Shown here: in pieces, positions 1 to 9,086 of the stretch
Layout of the letters: the number at the start of each line of letters is the position of its first letter
How positions within the stretch are numbered: the first letter of the stretch is position 1
Assembly: GCF_002214805.1 (NCBI RefSeq)
Contig: NZ_CP019914.1
Location: 868,001 to 932,000 of the forward strand
Length of the DNA stretch: 64,000 nucleotides
Source of the DNA: Brachyspira hampsonii
GTDB lineage: Bacteria > Spirochaetota > Brachyspiria > Brachyspirales > Brachyspiraceae
Direction of reading: 5' to 3'
Program-made: the position numbers and the translations under genes
The notes under the pieces: generated by a model
What the model was told of the DNA's origin: nothing
The model's input: only the letters and a program-made list of their open reading frames with translations
Database searches by the model: none

Positions 1-1
1 A

Positions 2-991
2 CTATCTCCATTAGCAAAAAGAATCAGTAAAGATACAGGAGGCAGTATGACTACAATGGCAGTAGCTTTGGCTATGGGACTTCATGCAACTCATATGCTT
101 GTACCGCCTACACCGGGACCGTTGGCTGTTGCCGGTATATTAAAAGCTAATTTAGGTTTAGTTATATTGCTTGGTATGTTAGTATCTATACCTGTAACTA
201 TAATAGGAGTATTAGCAGGAAGATATTTCGGTAAAAAATATTATTATTTACCAAATAATATAGATAACAGTATATCTGAAAATGCAGATAAAAAGAAACT
301 TCCTTCACCTATTATGAGTTTTTCTCCTATAATAGTACCTATAATTTTAATGCTTCTTAGAACAGTTGCAGTTTTAGAATCAGCACCTTTAGGAAAAGGA
401 GTATTATATAATACTTTGGATGTACTAGGACAAACTATAATTGCACTATTCATAGGATTAATAATATCATTCTTTACTTATAGATCTGTAAATAAAAATG
501 ATAAAGAAGTATGGACATTTGACGGTATATTCGGAGAGGCTTTAAAAACAGCAGGACAAATAGTTTTAATAGTAGGAGCAGGAGGAGCTTTTGCTACAGT
601 ATTGAAATTATCTAATCTTCAGGATATAGTTACAAGTATGTTTTCTGGTATATCTGTGGGAATAATAGTTCCTTTTATAATAGGTGCTATATTTAGAACT
701 GCTATAGGTTCAGGTACAGTTGGAATGATAACAGCTGCTTCTATGCTTCTTCCTTTGGTAGATGTATTAGGATTCAATTCACCTATGGGATTAGTAATAG
801 CTATGCTTGCATGTGCCGCTGGAGGATTTATGGTATTTCATGGAAATGATGACTTCTTCTGGGTTGTTACTTCTACATCAGAAATGAAGCCGGAAGTAGC
901 GTATAAAGTATTTCCTCTAATAAGCATACTACAAGCATTAACAGCATTAATATGTGTATTTATATTAAAACTAATATTTTTAAGAGGTTAA
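2..991 (+). CDS. dsdX: GntP-family permease, probable D-serine transporter (5' partial)
   Basis: The reading frame is open from the first bases of the window, so the N-terminus lies upstream; the ATG at 47 is only an internal Met. The visible 330 residues are a chain of hydrophobic segments with glycine-rich turns, as in the C-terminal two thirds of GntP-family permeases (gluconate, fructuronate and D-serine importers of the inner membrane). The motif GSGTVGMITAAS and the HGNDDFFWVV region near the end fit the family. The substrate is inferred from the neighbour: the D-serine dehydratase gene starts 4 bases after the stop, so a dsdXA-type operon is likely. Another GntP substrate cannot be excluded. 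Confidence 0.85.
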   Translation, partial: LSPLAKRISKDTGGSMTTMAVALAMGLHATHMLVPPTPGPLAVAGILKANLGLVILLGMLVSIPVTIIGVLAGRYFGKKYYYLPNNIDNSISENADKKKLPSPIMSFSPIIVPIILMLLRTVAVLESAPLGKGVLYNTLDVLGQTIIALFIGLIISFFTYRSVNKNDKEVWTFDGIFGEALKTAGQIVLIVGAGGAFATVLKLSNLQDIVTSMFSGISVGIIVPFIIGAIFRTAIGSGTVGMITAASMLLPLVDVLGFNSPMGLVIAMLACAAGGFMVFHGNDDFFWVVTSTSEMKPEVAYKVFPLISILQALTALICVFILKLIFLRG

Positions 992-994
992 AAC

Positions 995-2311
995 ATGAAA
1001 GACTTTACAAATGATATTATAGTAAGTAAATTATCAAAATTAGAAGAAATTGCATGGATTAATAAAAAAGAAATTAGTTTTTCTGAGTATGAAAAGAATT
1101 TACCAATATCCGATAAGCAATTGGATGATGCAGAAGAACGTTTAAAAAGATTTGCTCCTTTTATAATGAAGGCTTTTCCTGAAACTGTAAAATCTAATGG
1201 AATAATAGAATCTCCTTTAGAGCCTATATTTAAAATGCAAAGCAAATTAGAAGAAAAATATAATACAAAAATACCCGGAAAATTATATTTAAAATTAGAC
1301 AGTCATCTTCCTGTGGCAGGTTCTATTAAAGCTAGAGGCGGTGTTTATGAGGTATTAAAACATGCTGAAGATTTGGCAATAGATGCAGGAATGCTAAATA
1401 TTAATGATGATTATTCTATATTAGCAGATGAGAAGTTTAAAAAGTTTTTTTCACAATATAAAATTCAAGTAGGCTCCACAGGAAATTTAGGACTTAGTAT
1501 AGGAATAACAAGTGCTGCTTTAGGTTTTGAAGTAATAGTGCATATGTCTGCTGATGCAAAGCAATGGAAAAAAGATATGCTAAGATCCAAAGGTGTAACT
1601 GTAATTGAATATGCAGATGATTACGGTAAAGCTGTAGAAGAAGGAAGAAAAAATTCCGATGCTGATCCGAAAAGTTATTTTATAGATGATGAAAAATCTA
1701 TAGATTTATTTTTAGGCTATACAGTAGCAGCTAGAAGATTAAAAAAGCAGCTTGAAGAAAAAGGTATGGATATAAATGAAAAAAATCCTTTAATAGTATA
1801 TATACCTTGCGGAGTGGGAGGAGCTCCGGGAGGTGTTGCTTACGGATTAAAAAGAATATACAAAGATAATGTTTATATATTCTTTATAGAACCTACTTTA
1901 GCTCCTTGTATGTTATTAAGTTTAGAAACTTCTATGCATGAAAACATAAGCGTAAAAGATATAGGTATAAATGGTATTACTCATGCGGACGGACTTGCCG
2001 TAGCTAGGGCATCAGGACTAGTAAGCAGAATTATGGAGCCTATATTAAGCGGAGAGTTTACTATAGCTGACTACAGATTATATGATTATTTGAGATGTTT
2101 AAATGAATCTGAAAATATTCAAATTGAGCCTTCTGCTTGTGCATCTTTTCAAGGACCTGTAGAATTACTTAAATGTGAAGAAAGCAAAAAGTATATAGAT
2201 GAAAAAATAGGTAAAAATATAGAAAATGCTTATCATATTTGCTGGTCTACAGGAGGAAGTATGGTTCCTAAAGAGGATATGGATAACTTCCTTAAAACTT
2301 ATCTTAAATAA
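995..2311 (+). CDS. dsdA: D-serine ammonia-lyase (D-serine dehydratase)
   Basis: A 438-residue PLP enzyme that converts D-serine to pyruvate and ammonia in the cytoplasm. The PLP-binding lysine sits in GSIKARGG (about residue 114), and the glycine-rich phosphate loop is STGNLGLS (about 166). The C-terminal GGSMVPKEDM also matches the family, and the length is typical of DsdA (about 440). The gene starts 4 bases after the permease stop and is probably translated from the same transcript. Together the two genes let the cell take up and use or detoxify D-serine. No dsdC-like regulator is visible, although the region upstream lies outside the window. Confidence 0.93.
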   Translation: MKDFTNDIIVSKLSKLEEIAWINKKEISFSEYEKNLPISDKQLDDAEERLKRFAPFIMKAFPETVKSNGIIESPLEPIFKMQSKLEEKYNTKIPGKLYLKLDSHLPVAGSIKARGGVYEVLKHAEDLAIDAGMLNINDDYSILADEKFKKFFSQYKIQVGSTGNLGLSIGITSAALGFEVIVHMSADAKQWKKDMLRSKGVTVIEYADDYGKAVEEGRKNSDADPKSYFIDDEKSIDLFLGYTVAARRLKKQLEEKGMDINEKNPLIVYIPCGVGGAPGGVAYGLKRIYKDNVYIFFIEPTLAPCMLLSLETSMHENISVKDIGINGITHADGLAVARASGLVSRIMEPILSGEFTIADYRLYDYLRCLNESENIQIEPSACASFQGPVELLKCEESKKYIDEKIGKNIENAYHICWSTGGSMVPKEDMDNFLKTYLK

Positions 2312-2328
2312 AGATATATAATAAATAA

Positions 2329-2380
2329 AAAAGTATGTATAAAAGTCTAAATCTCGTATAAAGACTTTTGTACATACTTT
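2329..2380 (+). terminator. Hairpin after dsdA
   Basis: A 19-bp stem with one wobble pair (arms starting AAAGTATGTA and ending TACATACTTT) follows the dsdA stop by about 20 bases. The U-tract after it is weak, so it may also act as a 3' stabiliser. Confidence 0.55.
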
Positions 2381-2427
2381 AATAATATAACTATAATCTT
2401 AATAATTATTGATAATTTGTTAATTAA

Positions 2428-2470
2428 TAAAAAAGCCAATAGCTTAATATTAAATTAAACTATCGGCTTA
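2428..2470 (-). terminator. Terminator of pckG
   Basis: On the minus strand the arms AAGCCGATAG and CTATTGGCTT form a 10-bp stem with one G-U pair, followed by a run of six T. It lies about 30 bases after the PEP carboxykinase stop. Together with the dsdA hairpin it insulates two convergent units. Confidence 0.75.
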
Positions 2471-2498
2471 TATTTTTTAGAAAAACTATTAACTAAAA

Positions 2499-4292
2499 TT
2501 ATTTGCTTAATCTAGCTCTTAATTCTTCTAATTGTTTTTTAAGTCTAGCTGGAAGTCTTGAACCGAATTTAGCATAATGAGCTTCAATTTGATTAGCCTG
2601 ATCTTTCCAAGCTTCAACATCAACTCTCATAAGTTCTTTGAAATCAGCTTCTGGTATATCCAAACCTTTAAGGTCTAAATCGCCTTCTTTAGGCATTTTA
2701 CCTATAGGAGTGTCAACAGCATCAATTTTACCTTCAACTCTTTCACACATCCATTTTAATACTCTTGAGTTATCACCGAATCCAGGCCATAACCATTTAC
2801 CGTCAGCATTTTTTCTGAACCAGTTTACATAAAAGATTCTAGGAGCTTTACTTCCTAATTTATCTCCCATTTCAAGCCAGTGATTCATGTAATCTCCCAT
2901 GTTATATCCTGCAAATGGAAGCATAGCAAATGGGTCAAATCTTAAAGCACCAACTGCACCGATATTAGCAGCAGTAGTTTCACTAGCAGCAGTAGAACCC
3001 ATAAATACACCATGATCCCAGTTATAAGATTCATGTACTAAAGGCATAACAGAAGCTCTTCTTCCACCGAAGATGAATATATCTATAGGTACACCTTTAG
3101 GATCTTCCCAATCCGGACAAATTACAGGACATTGTCTAGCAGGAGCAGTAAATCTGGCATTAGGATGAGCACCTTTTTCTCCGCTTTCTGGAGTCCAATC
3201 ATTACCTTTCCAATCTATACCATGTTTAGGTGCTTCTCCCATACCTTCCCACCATACATCGCCGTCATCTGTTTCTACACAGTTAGTAAATATTGTATTT
3301 TCTTTGATAGATTCCATAGCCATAGGGTTAGAATCATAAGAAGTACCAGGAGCTACTCCAAAGAAACCAGCTTCTGGGTTAATAGCATAAAGTCTTCCGT
3401 CATCTTGATTTATTTTCATCCAAGCAATATCATCACCTATAGTTTCACATTTCCAACCAGGGATTGTAGGCTGTAACATTGCAAGGTTAGTTTTACCGCA
3501 AGCACTTGGGAATGCAGCAGCAATATGGAATCTTTTGCCTTCCGGATTAGTTAAGCGTAAGATAAGCATGTGTTCTGCCATCCAGCCTTCTCTTCTAGCC
3601 ATAGCAGAAGCGATACGAAGAGCGAAACATTTTTTACCAAGCAAAGCGTTTCCGCCGTAACCAGATCCATAAGACCAAATTAAGTTTTCATCTGGGAAGT
3701 GAGAAATATATTTTTTTTCTATTGGAGCACAAGGCCATTTAGTATCTTTTTGACCGTCAGCAAGAGGAGCACCTACAGAGTGTAAGCAAGGTATAAACTC
3801 ACCGTTTGAACCTAATACTTCTAATACTTTAGTACCTACTCTAGTCATTATATGCATGTTACAAACAACATAAGGGCTGTCAGTAATTTCTACACCTATT
3901 TTAGCAATAGGAGAACCTACAGGACCCATAGAGAAAGGAATTACATACATAGTTCTGTTTTTCATACAGCCTTTGTATAATTCTTTCATAGTGCCTTTTA
4001 ATTCATCTGGAGCCATCCAGTGATTAGTGGGACCTGCATCTTCTTTATCTGGATAACTAATAAAAGTTCTATCTTCAACACGTGCTACATCTGAAGGATC
4101 GCTTCTAAAAGAATGGCTGTGAGGTCTTTTAGTTAAAGGTTTTGCTAAACCTAATTCTACTAAGCCATTCATACAATTATCATATTCTTCTTTAGTTCCA
4201 TCACATACATATATATCTTTTGGCTGACACATATCTGCTACTTCTTTAATCCAAGCTTTAAGCTTCTCATGTTTTAAATCTTCAACCTTCAT
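2499..4292 (-). CDS. pckG: Phosphoenolpyruvate carboxykinase (GTP)
   Basis: A 597-residue enzyme of the GTP-dependent PEPCK family, which interconverts oxaloacetate and PEP. The kinase P-loop ACGKTN is at about 264-269 within [20 protein letters not shown], the metal and nucleotide region, follows shortly after, and [12 protein letters not shown] lies near residue 420. Length and motifs match GTP-type, not ATP-type, PEPCK. The start is supported by AAGGAG about 8 bases upstream of the ATG. In an anaerobic fermenter the enzyme often runs towards oxaloacetate; that direction is an inference. Confidence 0.97.
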   Translation of the reverse strand: MKVEDLKHEKLKAWIKEVADMCQPKDIYVCDGTKEEYDNCMNGLVELGLAKPLTKRPHSHSFRSDPSDVARVEDRTFISYPDKEDAGPTNHWMAPDELKGTMKELYKGCMKNRTMYVIPFSMGPVGSPIAKIGVEITDSPYVVCNMHIMTRVGTKVLEVLGSNGEFIPCLHSVGAPLADGQKDTKWPCAPIEKKYISHFPDENLIWSYGSGYGGNALLGKKCFALRIASAMARREGWMAEHMLILRLTNPEGKRFHIAAAFPSACGKTNLAMLQPTIPGWKCETIGDDIAWMKINQDDGRLYAINPEAGFFGVAPGTSYDSNPMAMESIKENTIFTNCVETDDGDVWWEGMGEAPKHGIDWKGNDWTPESGEKGAHPNARFTAPARQCPVICPDWEDPKGVPIDIFIFGGRRASVMPLVHESYNWDHGVFMGSTAASETTAANIGAVGALRFDPFAMLPFAGYNMGDYMNHWLEMGDKLGSKAPRIFYVNWFRKNADGKWLWPGFGDNSRVLKWMCERVEGKIDAVDTPIGKMPKEGDLDLKGLDIPEADFKELMRVDVEAWKDQANQIEAHYAKFGSRLPARLKKQLEELRARLSK

Positions 4293-4429
4293 GAATATTA
4301 CTCCTTGTTAAAATTTGTTGCAACTATTATACAATAAAATAAACTTTTAGTAAATAATTTTTGTAAATTTATTATTTATTTTATAAATATAATAAAATAT
4401 ATTTTTTAAGGATAATAAAAAATATGAAA

Positions 4430-5955
4430 AAATTGATAAACTAAAAAATATTGATTAGACTAAAGATAATACATTGCCTAACTTTACAAAATCTTTTTTA
4501 AAAAAACAAGGTTTAGAAGATAAGCCTATATTATTAAAGTTTAATGGGGTATCAGTGGATGCGATAGAAATGTCTAAAAAGATTTTGGAGCAGAAAAGAA
4601 GCGGAGAAGTTATTTCTATTTCAGCAGACAGTACTATTGAAGATTTTCCAATTAATAATTTAAGCGGACTTATAGAAAGCATTAATAAACTTGAAGATGA
4701 TATAACAAAAGCCTTGAATGATACGCCTGCCTCAATTTTATTTGACAAAAGTCTTTCAAACGGATTTAGTGAGGGAGACAAAGACAAAGAAACTGAAATA
4801 TCAATAATCGAAAGTTTTAGAGAAAATAAACTTACTCCTTTGTATAATTTGACAGACTATTATGTTATGCTCAAGGCTTGGGATAGTGCTTTTATAGATG
4901 ATATGCGTTATAAATACAGCGAATATCAGGACAAAACAGACAGTGAAATATTTAGAAGTTGGGCGGATAATTTCACATATCAATACGGCAACTTATTTCC
5001 AGAGCCTGAAAGTATTACTCAAGATAATAATGCTAAAAAACTTGATAATTTGCTTAAAGCTCAGCAATTAGGAGCAAATATAGCAGACATACAAGAAGAG
5101 CTAAACGAAAGCGAAATTTTTAAGAATGAAATGGAATTAGACTCTCCGCCTCAAGAAATAGAAGGAATGGAAGGAACTGAAGATGATGAGGAAATGTTTG
5201 ATTATACAAAAAATGACAGCAGTATAAAAGCAGATTCTGACGCTCATAGCGGGCAGTCGCCTGATTTTAAGGAAGAAGAGCACCCGAGAGATAAAGACGG
5301 TAAGTTTACGAAAGGAAGTAGAGAAAGTAAAAAGAGCGAAGAAAAGTCATATAAAGTTCAAAAAATAATTAATGATTTTAAAGAACAAATAAATAAAAAA
5401 ATTGATAATTTACCAAAAGAATTAAAAGAAATAGGTAAAAGAATTTATGATTATGATGCTGAAGCTGGAGAATACATTTTAACTGACGGAAAAGTAGATG
5501 AAGAAAAATTAAAAAACCTTTCACCTTTAGAGCAGAATTTTTATTATTATACAGAAAATAATACAAAATTAACAGAAGATGATCTGGAAAAATTGGATAT
5601 TTTAATGTATAATGCTCCTAGTTATAATACTGTATTATATCGATCTGTAAACGGAGATAAATATTTAAATAGAAAAATCGGTGATAAAATTGATTTATCA
5701 GCCAGAGGTTTTACAGATACAGAAAGTGTAGCAGAATTTTATAAAAATAAATCAAGAAATCAAACTAATATTACGGCAACTTTGATAATCGATAATGAAC
5801 ATAGGGATATTAATTTGAAACCTTATAGTAATTTGAGAGATGATGAAGAGCATTTAGTACATGGGAAATATATTATAGAAGATATAAAAGAAGAAGCTGA
5901 AAATAATTATAAACATTTAACTATAAAAATAAAAGAGGTCAAAGATAATGGCTAA
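4430..5955 (+). pseudogene. Truncated phage portal-like protein fused to an ADP-ribosyltransferase-like domain
   Basis: The open frame has only a TTG at 4474 and an in-frame TAG at 4456, where the homologous copy at 6274 has TGG (Trp). The 5' part is therefore lost. After the linker (4461-4538) comes a region like the C-terminal half of DUF1073-type portal proteins: SGEVISISADSTIEDFPI, a conserved DTPASILF...GFSEGD turn and a helical tail. The text HPRDKDGKFTKGS is a typical phage linker. The last 110 residues look like an ADP-ribosyltransferase toxin fold: an Arg in LYRSV (about 390), FTDTESVAEFY (about 413-423, STS-like) and DDEEHL (about 456-461, matching the (E/D)xExL catalytic turn). The domain assignment is by eye. 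No other head genes remain, so this is a prophage relic. Confidence 0.6.
4461..4538 (+). repeat. Copy 1 of the 78-bp linker repeat
   Basis: Nearly identical over 78 bp to 6279-6356 (offset 1818), encoding DNTLPNFTKSFLKKQG plus the following residues. Weaker similarity of the same length extends upstream to about 4430. The match stops sharply at 4539/6357, where the two reading frames go on into unrelated domains. Confidence 0.9.
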
Positions 5956-6166
5956 AAGTACAGATGAAAAATATTGGGAACATTGGCTTGATGATGATCC
6001 TTATCCTAATATAGATATAAATAAAATTAGACAAAAAAATATAGATGCTGGTTTAATAAAACCGCTAAATCCTGAAGATCATGTTGTTATAGACTTGAAG
6101 TTAATAAAAAAATTAAAAGAAGAAATCAAGAGAGAAAAAGAACAAGAAGACAGTCAGGAAAATTAA
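5948..6166 (+). CDS. Small acidic/lysine-rich protein, possible partner of the ART domain
   Basis: A 72-residue protein whose ATG lies inside the end of the upstream frame (8-base overlap with its stop at 5955), an arrangement that suggests translational coupling. The N-terminal half contains EKYWEHWLDDDPYP and ends in DHVVIDLKLIKKL; the C-terminal third is a charged helix. There is no signal peptide or membrane segment and no family I recognise. A small gene directly overlapping a toxin-like domain is a common place for an immunity protein, but a phage morphogenesis role is equally possible. The position is seen; the function is not. Confidence 0.6.
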   Translation: MAKSTDEKYWEHWLDDDPYPNIDINKIRQKNIDAGLIKPLNPEDHVVIDLKLIKKLKEEIKREKEQEDSQEN

Positions 6167-6186
6167 TTAAAAATATTCGTTAATAA

Positions 6187-6642
6187 ACTAATAATGAAGA
6201 TTCAAGCGAAGAAGATAAACAAAAAGAAGAAAAAGAAATACAGGATAAAATTGAACAGCTTGAAAAAATAGACTGGAATAAAGATAATACATTGCCTAAC
6301 TTTACAAAATCTTTTTTAAAAAAACAAGGTTTAGAAGATAAGCCTATTTTATTAAAAAAGAATATAATTGATAGAAACAAGCAACAACATCCAGATATAA
6401 CTAAAGAACAAGCAATAAGAATTTTAGGCAACTCTCTTTATAATACAGAGGCAGTATTAAAAGGAAAATCAAAAAGACCAGATTATTATAATCTTATAAC
6501 AAGAATAGATGACAAGCATAATGACTTAGTAACTGTTGAACTATCAAATGAAAAAGATAATTATGAAATAGTTCACTTTTTTGTAATAAGAAATACAACA
6601 AGAAAAAAATACGAAAGAGATAATGATGAATTAAAAAAATAA
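6187..6642 (+). pseudogene. Fragment of a phage polyvalent/MuF-type protein with a C-terminal nuclease-like domain
   Basis: The frame opens after a TAA at 6184 without a usable ATG (TTG at 6292 is the only nearby start) and reads a Glu/Lys-rich stretch, then the linker repeat, then about 95 residues. These contain NKQQHPDITKEQ, SKRPDYYNLITRIDDKHNDLVTVEL and a final Arg-rich strand, FFVIRNTTRKKYERD. That pattern resembles the BECR-fold (barnase/EndoU/colicin E5/RelE-like) nuclease modules found at the end of phage MuF or polyvalent proteins. This assignment is tentative. The missing start and the shared linker point to a C-terminal piece left by recombination. Confidence 0.5.
6279..6356 (+). 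repeat. Copy 2 of the 78-bp linker repeat
   Basis: Direct repeat of 4461-4538, inside the nuclease-like fragment. In this copy the upstream codons KIEQLEKIDWNK are intact, so it is probably closer to the original than copy 1. Confidence 0.9.
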
Positions 6643-6744
6643 GAGCTAGTAGGGAGGACGCCCCGTTCCTCCATCGCAGTACTTGAAAGTCAAGCAAGCG
6701 GCAGGCGTGGGCGGCAATTTTTCTGCCATTCGTACTAGCTCTAT
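6633..6744 (-). ncRNA. Predicted folded small RNA, about 110 nt
   Basis: About 57% GC (56 of the 99 bases at 6643-6741) in an AT-rich genome. A perfect 10-bp closing stem (AGAGCTAGTA at 6642-6651 with TACTAGCTCT at 6733-6742) encloses three hairpins: GGAGGA/TCCTCC, CTTGA/TCAAG and GGCAG/CTGCC. The loop of the first (CGCCC) can pair with GGGCG in the loop of the third, giving a kissing interaction. On the minus strand a promoter-like pair TTGACT (6773-6778) and TAAACT (6751-6756), spaced by 16 bases, points to a start near 6744, and the closing stem is followed by TATTTTTTT. No known class is recognised. Orientation is inferred from promoter and U-tract. Confidence 0.55.
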
Positions 6745-6750
6745 ATATTT

Positions 6751-6778
6751 AGTTTAACAAAGTTTTATGATAAGTCAA
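6751..6778 (-). promoter_or_regulatory. Candidate promoter of the folded RNA
   Basis: On the minus strand TTGACT, a 16-base spacer, then TAAACT (4 of 6 matches to TATAAT), with the folded RNA beginning about 8 bases downstream. Confidence 0.45.
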
Positions 6779-6838
6779 TACCAAAATAAAAAATATTAAA
6801 CAGCGATAAACTAACTATAGTATAGATCTTTTTTTATT

Positions 6839-7093
6839 AGACTTGTTTCAAAACTAAATTTATTAATATTTATAAATTTTTATTTAATATTTTTAAATTA
6901 TAGTTGGGGCTTTGCCCCAAACCCCAGTTCTTTTATTGGTATAAAAGAACCAAAAGAACTGCATTTTTGTAGCTTAAATATATAATTTATACAACATATA
7001 AAACATGTGATTAAATTGTAATTAATATTATTTAATTTAGCATAAAATCATAAACTTGTAAAATTGTTTGTCAAGTAGTTTTGAAACAAGTCT
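6839..7093. mobile_element. MITE-like element, 255 bp
   Basis: Perfect 17-bp terminal inverted repeats (AGACTTGTTTCAAAACT at 6839-6855, its complement at 7077-7093) are flanked on both sides by the triplet ATT, as for a 3-bp target duplication. There is no gene inside. The interior has a GGGGC-TTT-GCCCC hairpin near 6903-6919 and a second inverted motif built from GTTCTTTT/AAAAGAAC near 6928-6960. Size, lack of coding capacity and inverted ends fit a miniature element moved in trans by an IS transposase that is not in this window. Confidence 0.7.
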
Positions 7094-7178
7094 ATTGTTT
7101 GATTTTATACTGTAGTTATGACATAAGATATGACATATAAAAAATTAAACTTTTAATTTAAGGCAAAAATATAAATGT

Positions 7179-7361
7179 CTATTTTCTTAATTCCATTTTT
7201 ATATCATTTAAAATATTTCTTATATTCCTTAATTCATACGCTATACTATTTAAAGCACTTGAATCCTTACTGCTGAACTCTGAATAAAGTTTCGGCATAA
7301 TATTATAACTAAAAATAGTCAATGCAATTCCAATAAATAAACCTACAAAAAATTTTTTCAT
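7179..7361 (-). CDS. Small membrane-anchored protein
   Basis: 60 residues: one N-terminal membrane segment (MKKFFVGLFIGIALTIFSYNI), then a hydrophilic helical tail with heptad-like Leu/Ile spacing, probably a short coiled coil outside the membrane. AGGA lies about 9 bases upstream of the ATG. It follows the OppA-type lipoprotein gene by 20 bases on the same strand and may share its transcript. No family recognised. Confidence 0.55.
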   Translation of the reverse strand: MKKFFVGLFIGIALTIFSYNIMPKLYSEFSSKDSSALNSIAYELRNIRNILNDIKMELRK

Positions 7362-7381
7362 AAATTAAAATCCTATTTTAA

Positions 7382-8986
7382 TTACTCTATATAAGCATTC
7401 CTAAAATCATATATAGAAAAAATATCATATTTCACACCATGAAGTTTTTTGCTCTGCATGATAGTAGCCTTGTCATAATATATAGGTATTATAGCCATAT
7501 CCTCTTGTATAAGTATACGCTCTGCATCATAAGCAGCTTTTATTCTTATATCTTCATTTGCATTTGTCATGGCAATATCAACTAAATAATCATAAACAGC
7601 ATTAGTGTATCCGCCATCATTACCAAGTCCGTCAAGCTGAAAAAGTCTTAAATAACCAGCTGCCTGATTATAAGCAACACTAGTTCCTGCCTTAATCATC
7701 TGGAAACTTCCGTCTTTTATTGACTGCAAATATGTTGTAGGTTCTTCATACCTTAATTTTAAATCTATACCCAAATTATTTTTATACATGTTCTGAATAG
7801 CTTCTGCAACAAAAAGTGATGAAGGATTAGTAGTTGTAATTAATTCTATTATAGGGAATTTTTTTATATCAGTATATCCGGCATCGGCTAGAAGTTTTTT
7901 AGCTTCTTCAATATTTTTCTCATATTCACCTTCTTCTAATGAAATATATTCTGGTGCATGTTCTCTAAAATTATTAGTGCCAATTTTTACATTTATAGGA
8001 ACAAATCCATCAGCAGCAACTCTTCCTCCGCCTAAAACATTATTTACTATATAATTTCTGTCTATTCCAAGTGCTAATGCCTTTCTCACCAAAGGATTAC
8101 TAAAAGGACTTCTTTTCAAATTAACCATATAGTATGCTATAGATGTTATGTCAACTTCTCTTCCTATACCCTGCTCTATTAAAGAAGCCCTCTCATTTTC
8201 CGGAGCCTCCGGATAAAATAATATACTGTCTCCGTAAATTGCAGCAACTGCAGTATTCACATCTTCTAAAAACTCAAAAGTTATTTTTTCAGCCTTTACA
8301 TTATCTCTATCCCAATAATAAGGATTTTTCTCCATTACTATTTTTACTGCCTCATCATATTCTGTCATTATATAAGGTCCGTTTCCAATGTAATGCTCTT
8401 TGGTCAAAGCCCAATCCTCACCGTAAGTTTCTATAATATCACTTCTCACAGGCGAAGCAATATCACTAGCCATAGCCTCTTCAAAATATGGAAGCGGTAT
8501 GTCAAGCTCAATTTTTAATGTATAATCATCTAAAGCATAAACTCCAAGTTCTTCTAAACTCTTTTCTCCTTTCATTATACTTTGAGCGTTTTTTATTATA
8601 TCAAAACCTAAAGAAAATGGAGAAGCTACTTCAGGGTCTATTAATCTTCTTAAAGTATATACAAAATCATTAGCTGTTAAATCTTTTCCGTCTGACCATT
8701 TAGCATTTTTTCTTAAATGAAATATATAAACTGTATTATTACTCATAGCCTCCCAGCTTTCAGCGAGTGCCGGAATTATTGTACCGTCTTCATCTCTTTG
8801 AGTTAATGTTTCAAAAGTATGTGTTATGTAAACTGCTGTATTTATCCCCTTAGCAAATGCTGGGTCTAAACTGCTAGGCATTCCTCCAACTGATACAACT
8901 ATACCATCACTAGATAATTTACTACTAGAACAGGATAATAAAAATATATTTACTAATAATACTATTATAAAAACATATCTCTTCAT
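7382..8986 (-). CDS. oppA: Oligopeptide ABC transporter substrate-binding lipoprotein
   Basis: 534 residues. The signal peptide ends in LLSC, so the mature protein is anchored by Cys19. The rest is an SBP_bac_5 (cluster C) binding protein: GGMPSSLDPAFA near the start, THTFETLTQRDEDGTIIPALAESWE, the NAKWSDGKDLTANDFVYTLRR signature (about 120-140) and the family end with VKYDIFSIYDFRNAYI. It captures peptides at the cell surface or in the periplasm for an Opp/Dpp importer. No permease or ATPase genes are adjacent, so it would serve a transporter encoded elsewhere. The peptide substrate is family-based. Confidence 0.92.
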   Translation of the reverse strand: MKRYVFIIVLLVNIFLLSCSSSKLSSDGIVVSVGGMPSSLDPAFAKGINTAVYITHTFETLTQRDEDGTIIPALAESWEAMSNNTVYIFHLRKNAKWSDGKDLTANDFVYTLRRLIDPEVASPFSLGFDIIKNAQSIMKGEKSLEELGVYALDDYTLKIELDIPLPYFEEAMASDIASPVRSDIIETYGEDWALTKEHYIGNGPYIMTEYDEAVKIVMEKNPYYWDRDNVKAEKITFEFLEDVNTAVAAIYGDSILFYPEAPENERASLIEQGIGREVDITSIAYYMVNLKRSPFSNPLVRKALALGIDRNYIVNNVLGGGRVAADGFVPINVKIGTNNFREHAPEYISLEEGEYEKNIEEAKKLLADAGYTDIKKFPIIELITTTNPSSLFVAEAIQNMYKNNLGIDLKLRYEEPTTYLQSIKDGSFQMIKAGTSVAYNQAAGYLRLFQLDGLGNDGGYTNAVYDYLVDIAMTNANEDIRIKAAYDAERILIQEDMAIIPIYYDKATIMQSKKLHGVKYDIFSIYDFRNAYIE

Positions 8987-9086
8987 AATTCATTCTCTTT
9001 AATATTCTTTTAATTATTGTATTTATTATATTTTAATATGATAACTAAATATATAATTATGTCAACTGTATTATATTAATATAAAT

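Noticed and set aside
3132-3476. 114-residue frame opposite pckG
   Set aside because: Antisense shadow of a well-conserved coding region.
4474-5955. Intact gene starting at TTG 4474
   Set aside because: The aligned second copy shows the frame once continued upstream (TGG where copy 1 has TAG), and the portal N-terminus is missing, so it is a truncated gene.
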